DNA of 64,000 nucleotides from Shewanella psychrophila (lineage in GTDB: Bacteria > Pseudomonadota > Gammaproteobacteria > Enterobacterales > Shewanellaceae). Under the pieces are notes generated by a model. It searched no databases, was not told where the DNA came from, and saw only the letters and a list, made by a program, of their open reading frames with translations. A program made the translations under genes and the position numbers. The DNA is taken from contig NZ_CP014782.1 in the NCBI RefSeq assembly GCF_002005305.1, forward strand, positions 5,022,001 to 5,086,000, read 5' to 3'. Below, piece by piece: positions 1-9,900 of this stretch; positions within the stretch are counted from its first letter, which is position 1, and every line of letters starts with the position of its first letter.

Positions 1-1646
1 ATGACCTCAGCGTAAACAATTTCTTCAACTGGCAATTGAGTGATATCACTGTCAATAATCGCAAGATCGGCAGACTTACCTACTTCAATAGAACCCGTTA
101 TGTCACTAATCCCAAGACTAGCGGCGGCATTGATGGTGTAAGCATCGATAGCTGTATCTATGTCAGGTAGCCCTGTGGCCCCCATCTTAATACTGTTGGC
201 AATGCCGACCAAAGGGTTGATGTCGTGTACATTCCAGTCGCTGCTTAGTGTCACATTCGCGCCAGTATCAAAAATAGCCTTTAGGTTCATCAACAGACTA
301 CTACGCTTTTCACCAAGAAATGGTTCTGCCCAGCTATGATCGTGATGGGCGACATAATCCGAGCCCACTTGGAAGTCTGCGGTCACGTCTAACTTAGCAA
401 AACGCGGCACATCTTGAGGGTTGACCAGTTCAACATGAGTTAAGGTATAGGGTCTATTAACCCCCTTACTACGCACATATTCAACCGCATTAAGTGACTC
501 CCTGATCGCCCCATCACCGATAGCATGAATATGGGCACCGAAGCCTATTTGATTCAGTTTATCCAACCAGCTTGGCATCTGTTGCGGTGCAATATAGTTA
601 ATGCCCAAAGGCTCATCTGCAATATAAGTGTCTATATAGGGCTTGAGTAATTTTGCCGTACCGTTAATAAAAATGCCATCGCTGTACATCTTCACCTGAT
701 CGACGAGAAGCAAACCGGACTTATTACCTGAATGAATTGTCTTGAGGTATTTCAACTGAGCATCCATTGAATCGGTGGGATAGATCCAGGGTCGAAGCGA
801 TACTCTTGCGGTTAACTCATCATTTTTCTCCGCCGCTCGCCATACCTCATACCAGCCTCGTTTCCAGTACAGTCGGCCATCACCTATGGTGGTAATACCA
901 TGAGCCGCGGCCTCTTCCAAACCAGACATAAGGCCGATATAGCTAGTATCAAACTGGTTTTCTAAGCTGTTCCATGCCATCTCCATCACCAGATCGCCGG
1001 CATTATCAAATAAAATGCCATTGAGCTCGCCGGTTTCCTCGTCTTTCAAAATTTTACCACCTTGTGGTTCAATCGAATTTTTGGTGATCCCTGCAAGCCT
1101 AAGTGCTTGTGAGTTCACCCACATCGAATGTGACGTTTGCTCCATAATGACAACGGGATGGTCGGGGAATATACGGTCTATCACTTCAAGGGGAGTACTC
1201 TCGTTCTGTTCATTTAGCACAGCATCAATAGAGAAACCGTAGCCCATCAACCATTCATTATCATTAGCTTGTTTACGGCAGGCTTTCAGGTAGGGAACTT
1301 GCTCTGCCAGCGAGGCATCCATATTCAGCTCGCAGTTACCCCCCCCTGATGATGCGGCTTCAAACACATGATTGTGATTATCGATAAAACCCGGCATCAC
1401 AAATGCGTGCTCTAAATCCATCACCAGAGTTTGACCATTACGATAGCTATTCACACCATTTTCATTGCCTATATAAACAATATTGCCATCATAGACTGCC
1501 AGCGTATCGGCACTCTTATGGCCATAAATCACCGCATTGGTGATGATCAAATCTGCCAGTTCAGTTGGCTCAGTAGACTCGGCTTTACAACTTGTAGTAC
1601 CCATAGTTAAGCTCGCGATCAGTGCCAGTGAATACACTCTATTCAT
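1..1646 (-). CDS. Amidohydrolase family lipoprotein (YtcJ-like), C-terminus beyond window
   Basis: The reading frame is open from an ATG at 1646 down to the window edge (548 codons seen), so the C-terminus is missing. The first 20 residues form a lipoprotein-type signal ending in TTSC, which suggests an anchored periplasmic protein. A metal-dependent hydrolase core follows: the VMPGFIDNHNH motif near residue 90 supplies the first two metal-binding histidines, and AHIHAIGDGAIRE and LTHVELVNPQD supply later ones. This layout matches the amidohydrolase_3/YtcJ group, whose substrates are mostly unknown. Family assignment is firm; substrate is not known. It is divergent from the transposase gene that follows, with no apparent operon partner in the window. 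Confidence 0.85.
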   Translation of the reverse strand, partial: MNRVYSLALIASLTMGTTSCKAESTEPTELADLIITNAVIYGHKSADTLAVYDGNIVYIGNENGVNSYRNGQTLVMDLEHAFVMPGFIDNHNHVFEAASSGGGNCELNMDASLAEQVPYLKACRKQANDNEWLMGYGFSIDAVLNEQNESTPLEVIDRIFPDHPVVIMEQTSHSMWVNSQALRLAGITKNSIEPQGGKILKDEETGELNGILFDNAGDLVMEMAWNSLENQFDTSYIGLMSGLEEAAAHGITTIGDGRLYWKRGWYEVWRAAEKNDELTARVSLRPWIYPTDSMDAQLKYLKTIHSGNKSGLLLVDQVKMYSDGIFINGTAKLLKPYIDTYIADEPLGINYIAPQQMPSWLDKLNQIGFGAHIHAIGDGAIRESLNAVEYVRSKGVNRPYTLTHVELVNPQDVPRFAKLDVTADFQVGSDYVAHHDHSWAEPFLGEKRSSLLMNLKAIFDTGANVTLSSDWNVHDINPLVGIANSIKMGATGLPDIDTAIDAYTINAAASLGISDITGSIEVGKSADLAIIDSDITQLPVEEIVYAEV

Positions 1647-1866
1647 AAGTTCATCCTATTTACCCCAACTCTAAGTGAGTATAGGGAATCTTCAGTTCAA
1701 TTTCAGACAGGCTAGCCCGAAAGAAGAAATAGAGAAAAGTACTCACTATCTGAAATTTGAGATAGCAATCGAATGCACAAGCCAGAAAATCTGGCCACCC
1801 ATTGTTAATGGCACATGTTTGTACTTCTTACTAAGCTTTAATAATCAGCTTAACCCTGAGGTTGTT

Positions 1867-2844
1867 ATGCCCCGTCCCCGAAGTACACAAATAAGTCTCG
1901 AAGACACGCCCTACTATCACTGCTGTAGTCGTGTTGTTCGTCACGCCCATCTCTGTGGAAACGACAAAAATACAGGAAAAAACTATGACCATCGTCGAGC
2001 TTGGATAGAAGCCCGAATGCTCAAACTCACTGAGGCATTTGCTATTGATATAGCAGCCTATGCCGTCATGAGTAACCATCTTCATCTGGTGCTGTATATC
2101 GATTTAGATACAGCCAATACCTGGTCAGATAGGAAGGTGGTTGAACAGTGGCATACCTGTTTTAAGGGGACTGAGCTTACACAAAAATTTGCAAAAGGAG
2201 AGGTCATTGATGGGCATCAAGTGGCTAAATTAAAACATCTTATAGCGACTTATCGTTCACGCCTCTGTGATATTAGTTGGTTTATGCGTTGCCTCAATGA
2301 GCCCATAGCCAGACAAGCTAACCATGAAGATAACTGCACCGGGCATTTCTGGGAGGGGCGTTTTAAAAGCCAAGCTTTACTGGATGAAGCAGCTGTTTTA
2401 GCCTGTATGGCTTATGTTGAATTGAACCCAATTCGGGCGAAGATGGCCAAAACACCAGCAAGTTCTAACTACACCAGCCTCCAGCTAAGAATTAAAGCAG
2501 CCTTGAAAGGTGCGCAACCGATAAGACTACTGCCTTTTATTGGCAATGAGCAAACACACCAACCTAAAGGTATCAGCTTTAGCCTTAAAGATTACTTAGA
2601 GCTGGTTGATGAAACCGGTCGTATACTTCGTGATGATAAGCGAGGGGTAATCTCGGCCAATGCAGCAAAGATACTGATTAGGCTAAATATCCCTTGTGAT
2701 AACTGGATAAAACTCACCGCTAACTTTGGTAAGCTCTTTCATGGGCCTGTAGGTACCTTGCAAGAATTAACAAACTATTGTGAACACTTAGAGAAGCGGC
2801 GACGGCATTTCTCCCAATGCTGCCAGTATTTACAAACAAGCTGA
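1867..2844 (+). CDS. RAYT-like Y1/HUH transposase (IS200/REP-associated)
   Basis: 325-residue protein starting MPRPRSTQISLEDTPYYH. The HUH motif is seen as SNHLHLVL, and the conserved block SWFMRCLNEPIARQANHED with FWEGRFKSQALLDE is typical of the TnpA_REP/Y1_Tnp proteins that act as REP-associated tyrosine transposases (single-strand DNA nicking and joining). The open frame extends upstream to 1675, but homology-like sequence begins only at the ATG at 1867, which I take as start. A second, broken member of the same family lies at 29578-30616 and shares HRR-W, NHxH and the SWFMRCLNE blocks. No terminal inverted repeats are visible, consistent with a solitary single-copy RAYT rather than a classical IS. 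Confidence 0.85.
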   Translation: MPRPRSTQISLEDTPYYHCCSRVVRHAHLCGNDKNTGKNYDHRRAWIEARMLKLTEAFAIDIAAYAVMSNHLHLVLYIDLDTANTWSDRKVVEQWHTCFKGTELTQKFAKGEVIDGHQVAKLKHLIATYRSRLCDISWFMRCLNEPIARQANHEDNCTGHFWEGRFKSQALLDEAAVLACMAYVELNPIRAKMAKTPASSNYTSLQLRIKAALKGAQPIRLLPFIGNEQTHQPKGISFSLKDYLELVDETGRILRDDKRGVISANAAKILIRLNIPCDNWIKLTANFGKLFHGPVGTLQELTNYCEHLEKRRRHFSQCCQYLQTS

Positions 2845-3144
2845 TACGTTCAATCATTTCTGTTCCCAACTAATCGATTTATTAATGGGTTTAACTTATC
2901 CTGCCTGAAATTCACAATTCTCCTCTTTAAACGACCAATATCCATAGATAGTTAGATCAGAATCGTCAGATTACTGGTCAAGCTAACTCTGTAATTAGGT
3001 TGAGTCTTGATAACTTGGTAACTTTGAACAAGGGACTAGGTATATTGTTGATTTATAATGGGTGACTTTGTTTTTGGGCTTTATGACAACATAAGAAATG
3101 GTAGTTAAAGCTTGTTATCCGACATGTCTCGACTAAAAAAGACA

Positions 3145-3172
3145 CAAAAAAGACCATGCTTTTCCATGGCCT
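3145..3172 (-). terminator. Rho-independent terminator downstream of the 145-residue gene
   Basis: A 7-bp stem (3152-3158 with 3165-3171, one G-U pair) and a 6-nt loop are followed on the minus strand by a run of six T. It lies about 90 bp past the stop codon of the minus-strand gene ending at 3259. The rest of the 2845-3258 interval shows no gene. Confidence 0.6.
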
Positions 3173-3258
3173 TCGCAAATATTTCTTTTACTCAACCCAC
3201 TCAATATTCAGTGCCTAGCAATTAGAAATAGGATTAATGTTTTATCCTTAGGAGACGA

Positions 3259-3696
3259 TTATTTTCCGTCAATAACAGCCTTGATGCTGTTAAGTAAAGC
3301 TCTGTCTGTGCGGGCTTTCTTTAACTTCTTAGCACTTTCTTTCAAAGAATCGTCAGAGATACGAGTGAAGATACCGCTGTACTCTTTCTCGTCGATAGCT
3401 TCATCACTCTCGGCAGCTTCTGAGATATCTTGTGCCACGCGGCTCAGTTGTAGCCAGGCATTGGCGATATAGAAGCCATGAAAATCCGCTTGTGGCAGCT
3501 GAGCTTTAGCGCTGCTTGGCAATGCGTGCCAGCCCCTGATGAACTTCTCATCTGTGTCTTCGAGCAACTCGTTGCAGAGGTTAGCGTAGGCTTCCATCAG
3601 ATTCTCAGGAATCTTATCCATGGGAATAACCACATTACATACATTGAGTGAAACTTGTTCGACACGCGCTTTGTATTCTGGAGTAATTTCTATCAT
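3259..3696 (-). CDS. Small conserved protein of unknown function (DUF3069-like)
   Basis: 145-residue soluble, acidic and mostly helical protein without signal peptide or membrane segment. The N-terminal half (NVCNVVIPMDKIPENLMEAYANLCNELL is split here for brevity: VIPMDKIP then LMEAYANLCNELLED) and FHGFYIANAWLQLSRVAQ look strongly conserved in kind, and I recall such proteins in Shewanella and Vibrio as DUF3069; that family name is from memory and not checked. The C-terminus is lysine-rich (KKLKKARTDRALLNSIKAV). It is monocistronic, with its own terminator downstream. No function can be assigned. Confidence 0.75.
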   Translation of the reverse strand: MIEITPEYKARVEQVSLNVCNVVIPMDKIPENLMEAYANLCNELLEDTDEKFIRGWHALPSSAKAQLPQADFHGFYIANAWLQLSRVAQDISEAAESDEAIDEKEYSGIFTRISDDSLKESAKKLKKARTDRALLNSIKAVIDGK

Positions 3697-3984
3697 GGTT
3701 TTGCTCTATAAACTTTCAATTAATAAATGGGGGTAGATTCAATAATGACTAATGTTTGGTCTTAGCGCTGAACTTGAACTTATCGCTGGCCTTTATACCT
3801 CCCCCCCTGCATAAAAGCAAAATAAGTGGCAAGTGGTTAACTTGCATCTTCATTTGTAACATCAGGAGATACAATATCTTATGTCAATTTTTTGCATATA
3901 AAATATATGATGATGGGATAATATCGGCTAAGATTTGTGTATGCTGTATACCTTGAGCCAAATAAGAGGAAGCATTAGCCCATA

Positions 3985-5925
3985 ATGATTTATCGGCTCT
4001 TACCACATCGAATTATACCCAAGCTTGCATTAATATGTCAGGCTCTAGTTTGCCTAACGCCCATACAAAGAGGAGCAGGCAAGCTCACCTTGTCTTGGCT
4101 ATTGTTCATCTTGCTCTCACCTCTCGTCTCGGCCGATGAGCCAAATAATCTTAATACCACCTTCGAAGAGTTAGAAAGCGGTGTCACTTTATCCAGTGAC
4201 GATCTTAAGGCTAAACTTGAGTACCTCAAAGCTAACATCACCTTAGCCGATCTTAAAGACTACCTCAGATTACAACGAGTGCTATGTTGGAGCACAGATG
4301 CCTATGACAATAATGAGAGAGCGAAGGGATTAGCCCTTGCCCAAAAACAACTCAATGCTGAAGTTATCAAGCAATCCCCTGAAACCCTTGCCGATATAAA
4401 ACTGTGCCGAGCCTGGTTTTATCAAGTCGGAGGACAAGTCGATCTCGCCTTAAAAGAATACAATCAAGTCATAGCCCAAGCCTATCAACTCGAATCCCCA
4501 AGGCTTATCGCCGATGCCCGTGGACTTCGAGGCGCTATCTACTCATTCCAAGGAAATTATGCCTTAGCGCTGGAAGACCTATACAGTGCTCAACACCTCT
4601 ACGACGGCTTAAACCTGGCATTCTGGAGTCGATATAACTTAGCCGAAATAGCCACTAGCTACCGTCGATTTGGCGATCCTCAAACAGCTTATGAATATTA
4701 CGCAAAACTCGAAGCCAAGTTCATTGAAAGCGGCGATCTCGAGTCCGCTAACGGCATGGTAACAGAGATGGCCATTGCCCTTGAAGAACTAGGCGAGAAT
4801 GAAGCTGCCTTGGAAAAATATCAGCAAAGCTATCGCTACTGGCAGCTAGAAAAAGATGAACTAGCCCAAAGTTTTGTCGGCATTAACTTAGCAGGTACCC
4901 TCATCAAGTTGGGCCGCTTAGATGAGGCGCTGAAATACCTTGAGGCCTCACATAATCATGTTATGCCTACAGATGAAGCCTTCTATAGTTTTATGATGCT
5001 ATTTCGCGCCAAGATAGAGATGCTACGAGGCAGGCCTAACGCGGCTATTCCCCTTATCGAAGAGGCAAAATCTGCTTTTCTACGAGTAAAAAATTCCCGT
5101 GGACTCATTCAACTTTATACTCTGGAAAGTCAAATATTCGCAGAACTCTCCCAGTGGGAACAAGCATACCGTTCACTGGAACATTATAATCGACTCCATA
5201 GCGAACTGGATATCAAGCTACAGACTCATAGAACCACAGAGATGCAGACTCGATTCAATACTAAACAAGTTGAATCTGAAAACCTCTTGCTGCTAGAGAC
5301 ACAGCAAATAAAGGAGCATGAGTTACAAATTTTACAGCAAAATCGATACTTACAATTTACCGTCATCTTTCTCGCCATCATAGTCATTATAATCATCTCT
5401 TTCTTTGCCTATAAACAAGCACAGAAGTCTAAATTATTGAGTGTTTTAGCCCTGACAGATCACCTGACCCAACTGGCAAATCGCAGACACGCCTATACCG
5501 TTGGCGAACAATCATTCTCTGATAATCATGATGTAATGGCCTTAATCTTGTTCGACGCCGATCATTTCAAGAAGATTAACGACAACTTTGGCCACGACCT
5601 CGGTGATAAAGTGCTGACTTCACTTGCTAATATCTCCAGCAGCCTGATGCGAAAGTCTGATCTGGTAGGTCGGGTCGGAGGCGAAGAATTCTTAGTCATA
5701 CTGCCTCACACTAACTTAGAACAAGCCACAGAGATTGCCGAGCGTTTAGTAGACTCTATAGCCATGGCTGACTTGAGTGGTACAGCTCAAGATTTAACCA
5801 TAACGATCAGCGCAGGTGTCGCTGCCAGGGAGCAAGATAAAAGTTTCTCCGAATTGCTTCAGCGTGCCGATAAAGGGCTATACCTGGCTAAATCCAGTGG
5901 CAGAAACTGTGTCAAGATAGGATAA
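3985..5925 (+). CDS. Membrane-anchored TPR-GGDEF diguanylate cyclase
   Basis: 646 residues. An N-terminal hydrophobic segment (LSWLLFILLSPLVSA, about residues 34-51) acts as signal or anchor; the preceding 33 residues may mean the true start lies a little downstream. Residues ~90-420 are TPR-like helical repeats (EALKYLEASHNHV, ALEKYQQSYRYW), placed in the periplasm. A coiled-coil leads to a transmembrane helix at about 453-475, then a cytoplasmic GGDEF domain with RVGGEEF at 565-569. The RKSD sequence just upstream is a good inhibitory I-site (RxxD). This is the architecture of diguanylate cyclases that make c-di-GMP in response to periplasmic protein or peptide cues. It is convergent with the solute-binding protein gene, and about 1.5 kb before the curlin-repeat gene, an interesting context because c-di-GMP controls amyloid fibres in other bacteria. 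Confidence 0.9.
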   Translation: MIYRLLPHRIIPKLALICQALVCLTPIQRGAGKLTLSWLLFILLSPLVSADEPNNLNTTFEELESGVTLSSDDLKAKLEYLKANITLADLKDYLRLQRVLCWSTDAYDNNERAKGLALAQKQLNAEVIKQSPETLADIKLCRAWFYQVGGQVDLALKEYNQVIAQAYQLESPRLIADARGLRGAIYSFQGNYALALEDLYSAQHLYDGLNLAFWSRYNLAEIATSYRRFGDPQTAYEYYAKLEAKFIESGDLESANGMVTEMAIALEELGENEAALEKYQQSYRYWQLEKDELAQSFVGINLAGTLIKLGRLDEALKYLEASHNHVMPTDEAFYSFMMLFRAKIEMLRGRPNAAIPLIEEAKSAFLRVKNSRGLIQLYTLESQIFAELSQWEQAYRSLEHYNRLHSELDIKLQTHRTTEMQTRFNTKQVESENLLLLETQQIKEHELQILQQNRYLQFTVIFLAIIVIIIISFFAYKQAQKSKLLSVLALTDHLTQLANRRHAYTVGEQSFSDNHDVMALILFDADHFKKINDNFGHDLGDKVLTSLANISSSLMRKSDLVGRVGGEEFLVILPHTNLEQATEIAERLVDSIAMADLSGTAQDLTITISAGVAAREQDKSFSELLQRADKGLYLAKSSGRNCVKIG

Positions 5926-5955
5926 AACCGATAACGCTTAGCCGAATCAATGCCA

Positions 5956-6777
5956 TTATCTATCACGCCAGATAATGTCTACCTGTTCAGACACTGGCAG
6001 GTCATCAAAATATTCATGGTGAAGTAAAGCAAAACGCCCCGATGCTTTAAACGCGGTTAACGCCTCAGCCCAAACTCTAATGACCTTCTGAGGGGTACCT
6101 TTAGAAAAGGCCAGATAGAGGTCGATATCGGCAATCACGAGTACCGGCTTAACCTTGCTTCTGTCGACATTAATTTTTGCTAGCAGACTCTCCACTGCGA
6201 GCTCCGCCTGACACCATAATCGAATACGCCCCCGCATCAATTGCTTCGCTGAATGCTCGGGAAAGCTGGCCACCAGAAGATCTGTAACCCCGGCTCGTTT
6301 GAGTAAACTCTCGCCTATGGTTCCCCGGTAGACACCTATCGCCCCAAACTCACTGATGCCTTCTATACTTTTGATTTCTAGAGCATCATCACTGCGGGCG
6401 AACAGAGAAATACGACTAGTTAAAATAGGGCCAACAAAATCAAACTGCTTCTTCCTCTCCTCATTAATGGAAGTAGCAAACAAAAGCACATTTGGTGTCG
6501 CCTCAGCAATAGAAAGCGCTCTGGCCCAGGGGAGTACCTCGGGTTTAACATGGGTTCCGATAAAAAACTGTAGCTGATTTACAAGCTCGACAGAATACCC
6601 TTTGGCCACACCCGCCTCCTCAAATGAAACAGGCACCCAAGACTCTGTCAATAAACGCAGCTTAGTCTTTTCTTCGTCATGCTCCGCCCTCACTTGCTGA
6701 ATAAAACCGATTAGCACAACAGACATCACGATCAGCAGATTCAGAAAAATAACTCTCTCAGGGAAACGGGGTCTCAT
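5956..6777 (-). CDS. Periplasmic solute-binding protein, family 3-like
   Basis: About 273 residues from the ATG at 6777, preferred over an upstream ATG at 6819 because AGAGG sits 4-5 nt before it. A signal segment (VIFLNLLIVMSVVLIGFIQQVRA) precedes a bilobed binding fold: LRLLTESWVPVSFEEAGVAKGYSVELV is split as LRLLTESWVPVSFEE and GYSVELVNQL, then NVLLFATSINEERKKQF and later IDLYLAFSKGTP and a C-terminal ALTAFKASGRF helix, the usual order in SBP_bac_3 domains. No ABC permease genes are adjacent, so it may be a stand-alone sensor-type or orphan binding protein. Ligand unknown. Convergent with the GGDEF gene (30 bp apart). Confidence 0.8.
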   Translation of the reverse strand: MRPRFPERVIFLNLLIVMSVVLIGFIQQVRAEHDEEKTKLRLLTESWVPVSFEEAGVAKGYSVELVNQLQFFIGTHVKPEVLPWARALSIAEATPNVLLFATSINEERKKQFDFVGPILTSRISLFARSDDALEIKSIEGISEFGAIGVYRGTIGESLLKRAGVTDLLVASFPEHSAKQLMRGRIRLWCQAELAVESLLAKINVDRSKVKPVLVIADIDLYLAFSKGTPQKVIRVWAEALTAFKASGRFALLHHEYFDDLPVSEQVDIIWRDR

Positions 6778-7454
6778 ATTACCTCTATATGCCTTATGCC
6801 TAAAAAATTGGAAGGGCATAAATCGAGCGATATCACTCTCTCATCCATTACAGGCTTAACACACGTCCTATGCGACCTAGACGCTCAATGCATTTCTAAT
6901 AATAAGCATATACCAATATAGCGATAGCAATAATCACATATAGTGAGGTCACTGCACCCAACTTTCGCTCTCACTTCATAACACTTTAGTATTATTACTC
7001 TAGGTTTTCATCTCAAATTTAGCTACCTCGCCCATCCGACCACGAAAACAATCAACCCAAGTAAAAACAAAAGCTTAATCTAATTACACGAATTTATTAA
7101 TAGTATAAAAGTATTAGTATCCAGTCTAATTACCTTCTTTCTACCTAGAGCCTTTAATACTCAAGACTGATGTTACTCAGTCGTTAACTCATCATAATTG
7201 TCGTCAATAAATTGACATGATAAAACCTAGGTATGAAGAAAGGGCTAAATGTACTAAGTCAATTCTCAGTGACATAGGTTTTACGTCATTCAAAAGATGG
7301 AAGCTAGCCATAGTATGGTAACCATTAGCACAAACGAAAATGATTTTAATCTTGGTCCAGCAGCAAGGATCTTGCCTGTTTAATTTTGAGTCGATGACCA
7401 AAGTATTTAACTTCTCAAATTAAGCAACTAACTAGTAAATAAGGGAATAACCAA
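6778..7454. other. AT-rich intergenic region upstream of the curlin-repeat gene
   Basis: About 680 bp without a convincing gene. It is AT-rich, carries the promoter region of the large curlin-repeat gene, and ends with an AAGGGA ribosome-binding site just before the ATG at 7455. A TTGACA hexamer stands at 7211-7216 but has no well-spaced -10 partner. Long leader regions of this kind are typical of complexly regulated fibre genes, but no operator could be identified. Confidence 0.5.
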
Positions 7455-9752
7455 ATGAAACATTCTAAGATTGCTATGCTGATATCGGCGGCTTTACTCG
7501 CCTCTTCGGGAGCTTCAGCTGCCAGCATTGATAACAATGCGACTGTGACACAAGATGGAAATAATAACGCCGTAACCGTTAACCAAGTTATCGAAAGCAA
7601 TAATAACCAGGCATTGGTCGACCAAGATGGTAATCACAACGCGGCTCAAGTGGATCAAGTAAATTCAAACCTGAATATTGCCGATGTCCAGCAATCAGGC
7701 AACCGTAATTCTGCTACAGTCAGTCAAGTCGACGTGACTTCGGCCTCATCAAGCATCACTCAAACCGGTAATGGTGATACAGCACTCATAGAAAACACAG
7801 ACTCAGATAGTGCATTCGCCACCGTCACTCAACATGTGGGCCAAGGCAATGATGCCTATATAGATCAAACAAATTCAGACGCAGCCCTCGCTAACTTGAC
7901 TCAGTCAGGCTCAGGGAACGACGCCGATATCATGCAGTCGACAGCTAGCAATGGCGCCGATACTACGGTTGCGACTCTGATGCAAACGGGTAACGATAAC
8001 GTCGCACTCATCAGCCAGACCGCTCAGCAAAATACGGCGATATCGACACAAACCGGTAATAGAAACGACTCGACCATCTATCAAAATGGTGATAACGGCG
8101 TAGGGCAAAACCTAGCAACAGTCACTCAAACCGGTAACGCTAACGGCTCTTACGTCGAACAGCTGGAAATGAACAGTGCAACGGTTACGCAGATGGGTAA
8201 TGGTAACTACTCTGAAGTGCTCCAGGCAGAAAACAACACAGCGATAATCAGCCAAACGGGTAACAACAACGAATCATATGTCGATCAAGCTGACCGCTCA
8301 GGGGATGAAGATAACCTGGCGATAGTCACTCAGCTAAATGGTAACGGCAACGTATCAGATGTTATCCAGGAAGATAGAAACCAAGCCTTTATCACTCAGG
8401 AAAATGGTAACGGTAACGAGTCTTACCTAAATTCAGATGACGATAACATCACTTACGTCACCCAGAAAAATGGTAACGGCAACTTCTCTGATATTGAACA
8501 GGATGATGATAACTCATTACATGTCTATCAGGGCGGAGGTAACAACAACGAGTCTTGGGTAGATCAAGATGATGACAACACAGTTAGCGTTACCCAGACT
8601 GGCGGTAATGGTAATTTCTCTGATATCGATCAAGATGACGACAACTCAGTGACTATAGTCCAAGACAATGGTAATCGTAATAGCTCTTGGATAGAGCAAG
8701 ACGATGACAACACGGCTACAGTGATCCAAGTTAACGGCAACGGTAACGAGTCATGGATTGAGCAGGAAGATGACAATAGGGTATTCGTGGCACAAGACGG
8801 TGGTAATAATAACTACACCAATATAGTGCAAGACCAAGCTAACGATGCGTTTGTATTACAGCTTGACGGCAATGGTAACGAATCTAACATAGATCAAGAC
8901 TCGGCTAACCAAGCTGACGTTATTCAAGTCAATGGTAAAAACAACTATGCAGAGGTCTCACAGGGGCTCTCTAACACAGTATTTTCATTGCAAATTAACG
9001 GTAATGGCAATGAGTCAAGCATACAGCAAGGCTCATTAAACGCTGCCGATGTCATACAAGATGGTAATAACAACAGTTCATCTGTTACTCAGGACGATCA
9101 ACAAACGGTTCATCTTGTTCAAACGGGTAACGGTAATGACACGACTGTCAACCAAGTGAGTACTGATGCGGCTCTAGTGTCTAATAACGCCGATATCTAT
9201 CAAGACGGTAACCGCGATACTGTAGCCGTGAATCAAAATGGCTTAGGTAATGATGTGCTGGTTATGCAAGACGCTACGAGTTTTGGCAACAGCATCACTA
9301 TCGACCAAACGGGTCTTGGTAACTATGCTGGTGCAGGTACCTTCTCAGGTGCTGGCAGCGAGATATTCATTACTCAGGCAGGTAATAATAACCGCGTATC
9401 GAACTCAGATACAGACCGTGATATAGGCGCAACTTCAACAGGTTCTGATAACACCATGTATATCGACCAGATTGGTAACGGTAACTTAGTCTCGGCAGAG
9501 TCTTCACATAACGGTTCACTGGTTGATATCGACCAAAATGGCGACCTTAACTTCGCCGATGTAGATTCGACTTGGGGTGCTGAAAACCAACTACTGGTAT
9601 CTCAGACGGGCAACAGCCATATTGCTTACGTTACGGCTACTGGCGGTACTATGAACTACACCAATATCACTCAGACTGATATGTCTAACACTGCAGCAGT
9701 GACTCAGGTGGGTTCGAATAACTCAGTGATGATCAATCAGGGTGCTATGTAA
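7455..9752 (+). CDS. Giant curlin-repeat protein (functional-amyloid candidate)
   Basis: 765 residues. Sec signal peptide MKHSKIAMLISAALLASSGASA, then about 32 tandem curlin-like repeats of roughly 22 residues running to the C-terminus. Each follows V-x-Q-x-G-N-x-N then S-x-V/I-x-Q with an N a few residues later, the strand-loop-strand signature of CsgA/CsgB. CsgA of E. coli has five such repeats, so this is about six times longer. Repeats at residues ~325-443 are unusual: their turns carry DDDN or EDDN, making a strongly acidic central block flanked by SWIEQ/SWVDQ. No csgDEFG-like genes are in the window, so export would depend on genes elsewhere. A good AAGGGA ribosome-binding site precedes the ATG and a terminator follows. 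Role as extracellular amyloid fibre is inference from the repeat. Confidence 0.85.
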   Translation: MKHSKIAMLISAALLASSGASAASIDNNATVTQDGNNNAVTVNQVIESNNNQALVDQDGNHNAAQVDQVNSNLNIADVQQSGNRNSATVSQVDVTSASSSITQTGNGDTALIENTDSDSAFATVTQHVGQGNDAYIDQTNSDAALANLTQSGSGNDADIMQSTASNGADTTVATLMQTGNDNVALISQTAQQNTAISTQTGNRNDSTIYQNGDNGVGQNLATVTQTGNANGSYVEQLEMNSATVTQMGNGNYSEVLQAENNTAIISQTGNNNESYVDQADRSGDEDNLAIVTQLNGNGNVSDVIQEDRNQAFITQENGNGNESYLNSDDDNITYVTQKNGNGNFSDIEQDDDNSLHVYQGGGNNNESWVDQDDDNTVSVTQTGGNGNFSDIDQDDDNSVTIVQDNGNRNSSWIEQDDDNTATVIQVNGNGNESWIEQEDDNRVFVAQDGGNNNYTNIVQDQANDAFVLQLDGNGNESNIDQDSANQADVIQVNGKNNYAEVSQGLSNTVFSLQINGNGNESSIQQGSLNAADVIQDGNNNSSSVTQDDQQTVHLVQTGNGNDTTVNQVSTDAALVSNNADIYQDGNRDTVAVNQNGLGNDVLVMQDATSFGNSITIDQTGLGNYAGAGTFSGAGSEIFITQAGNNNRVSNSDTDRDIGATSTGSDNTMYIDQIGNGNLVSAESSHNGSLVDIDQNGDLNFADVDSTWGAENQLLVSQTGNSHIAYVTATGGTMNYTNITQTDMSNTAAVTQVGSNNSVMINQGAM

Positions 9753-9837
9753 AATCAAAGCACTATGAAAATCAGATTACTATGTAAAAATAAAGCCCAG
9801 CTATGATGTCAATCACATCTTAGATTGAGCTAAATCC

Positions 9838-9859
9838 AAGGGGGCGTATGCCCCCTTTT
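9838..9859 (+). terminator. Terminator of the curlin-repeat gene
   Basis: Perfect GGGGGC/GCCCCC stem (9840-9845 with 9850-9855), GTAT loop, AA before and TTTT after, 86 bp beyond the stop codon of the curlin-repeat gene. Confidence 0.85.
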
Positions 9860-9900
9860 GCTGTGTGATACCCGACTCACAAAGCTGCAGTCACCCATAA

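Noticed and set aside
7204..7401. Minus-strand open frame before the curlin gene
   Set aside because: No ribosome-binding site, no domain or signal features, AT-rich leader DNA.
7455..9752. Periodic GGTAACGGTAAC pattern as a non-coding satellite
   Set aside because: The period is explained by codons of the curlin repeat, with a signal peptide, ribosome-binding site and third-position variation typical of a gene.
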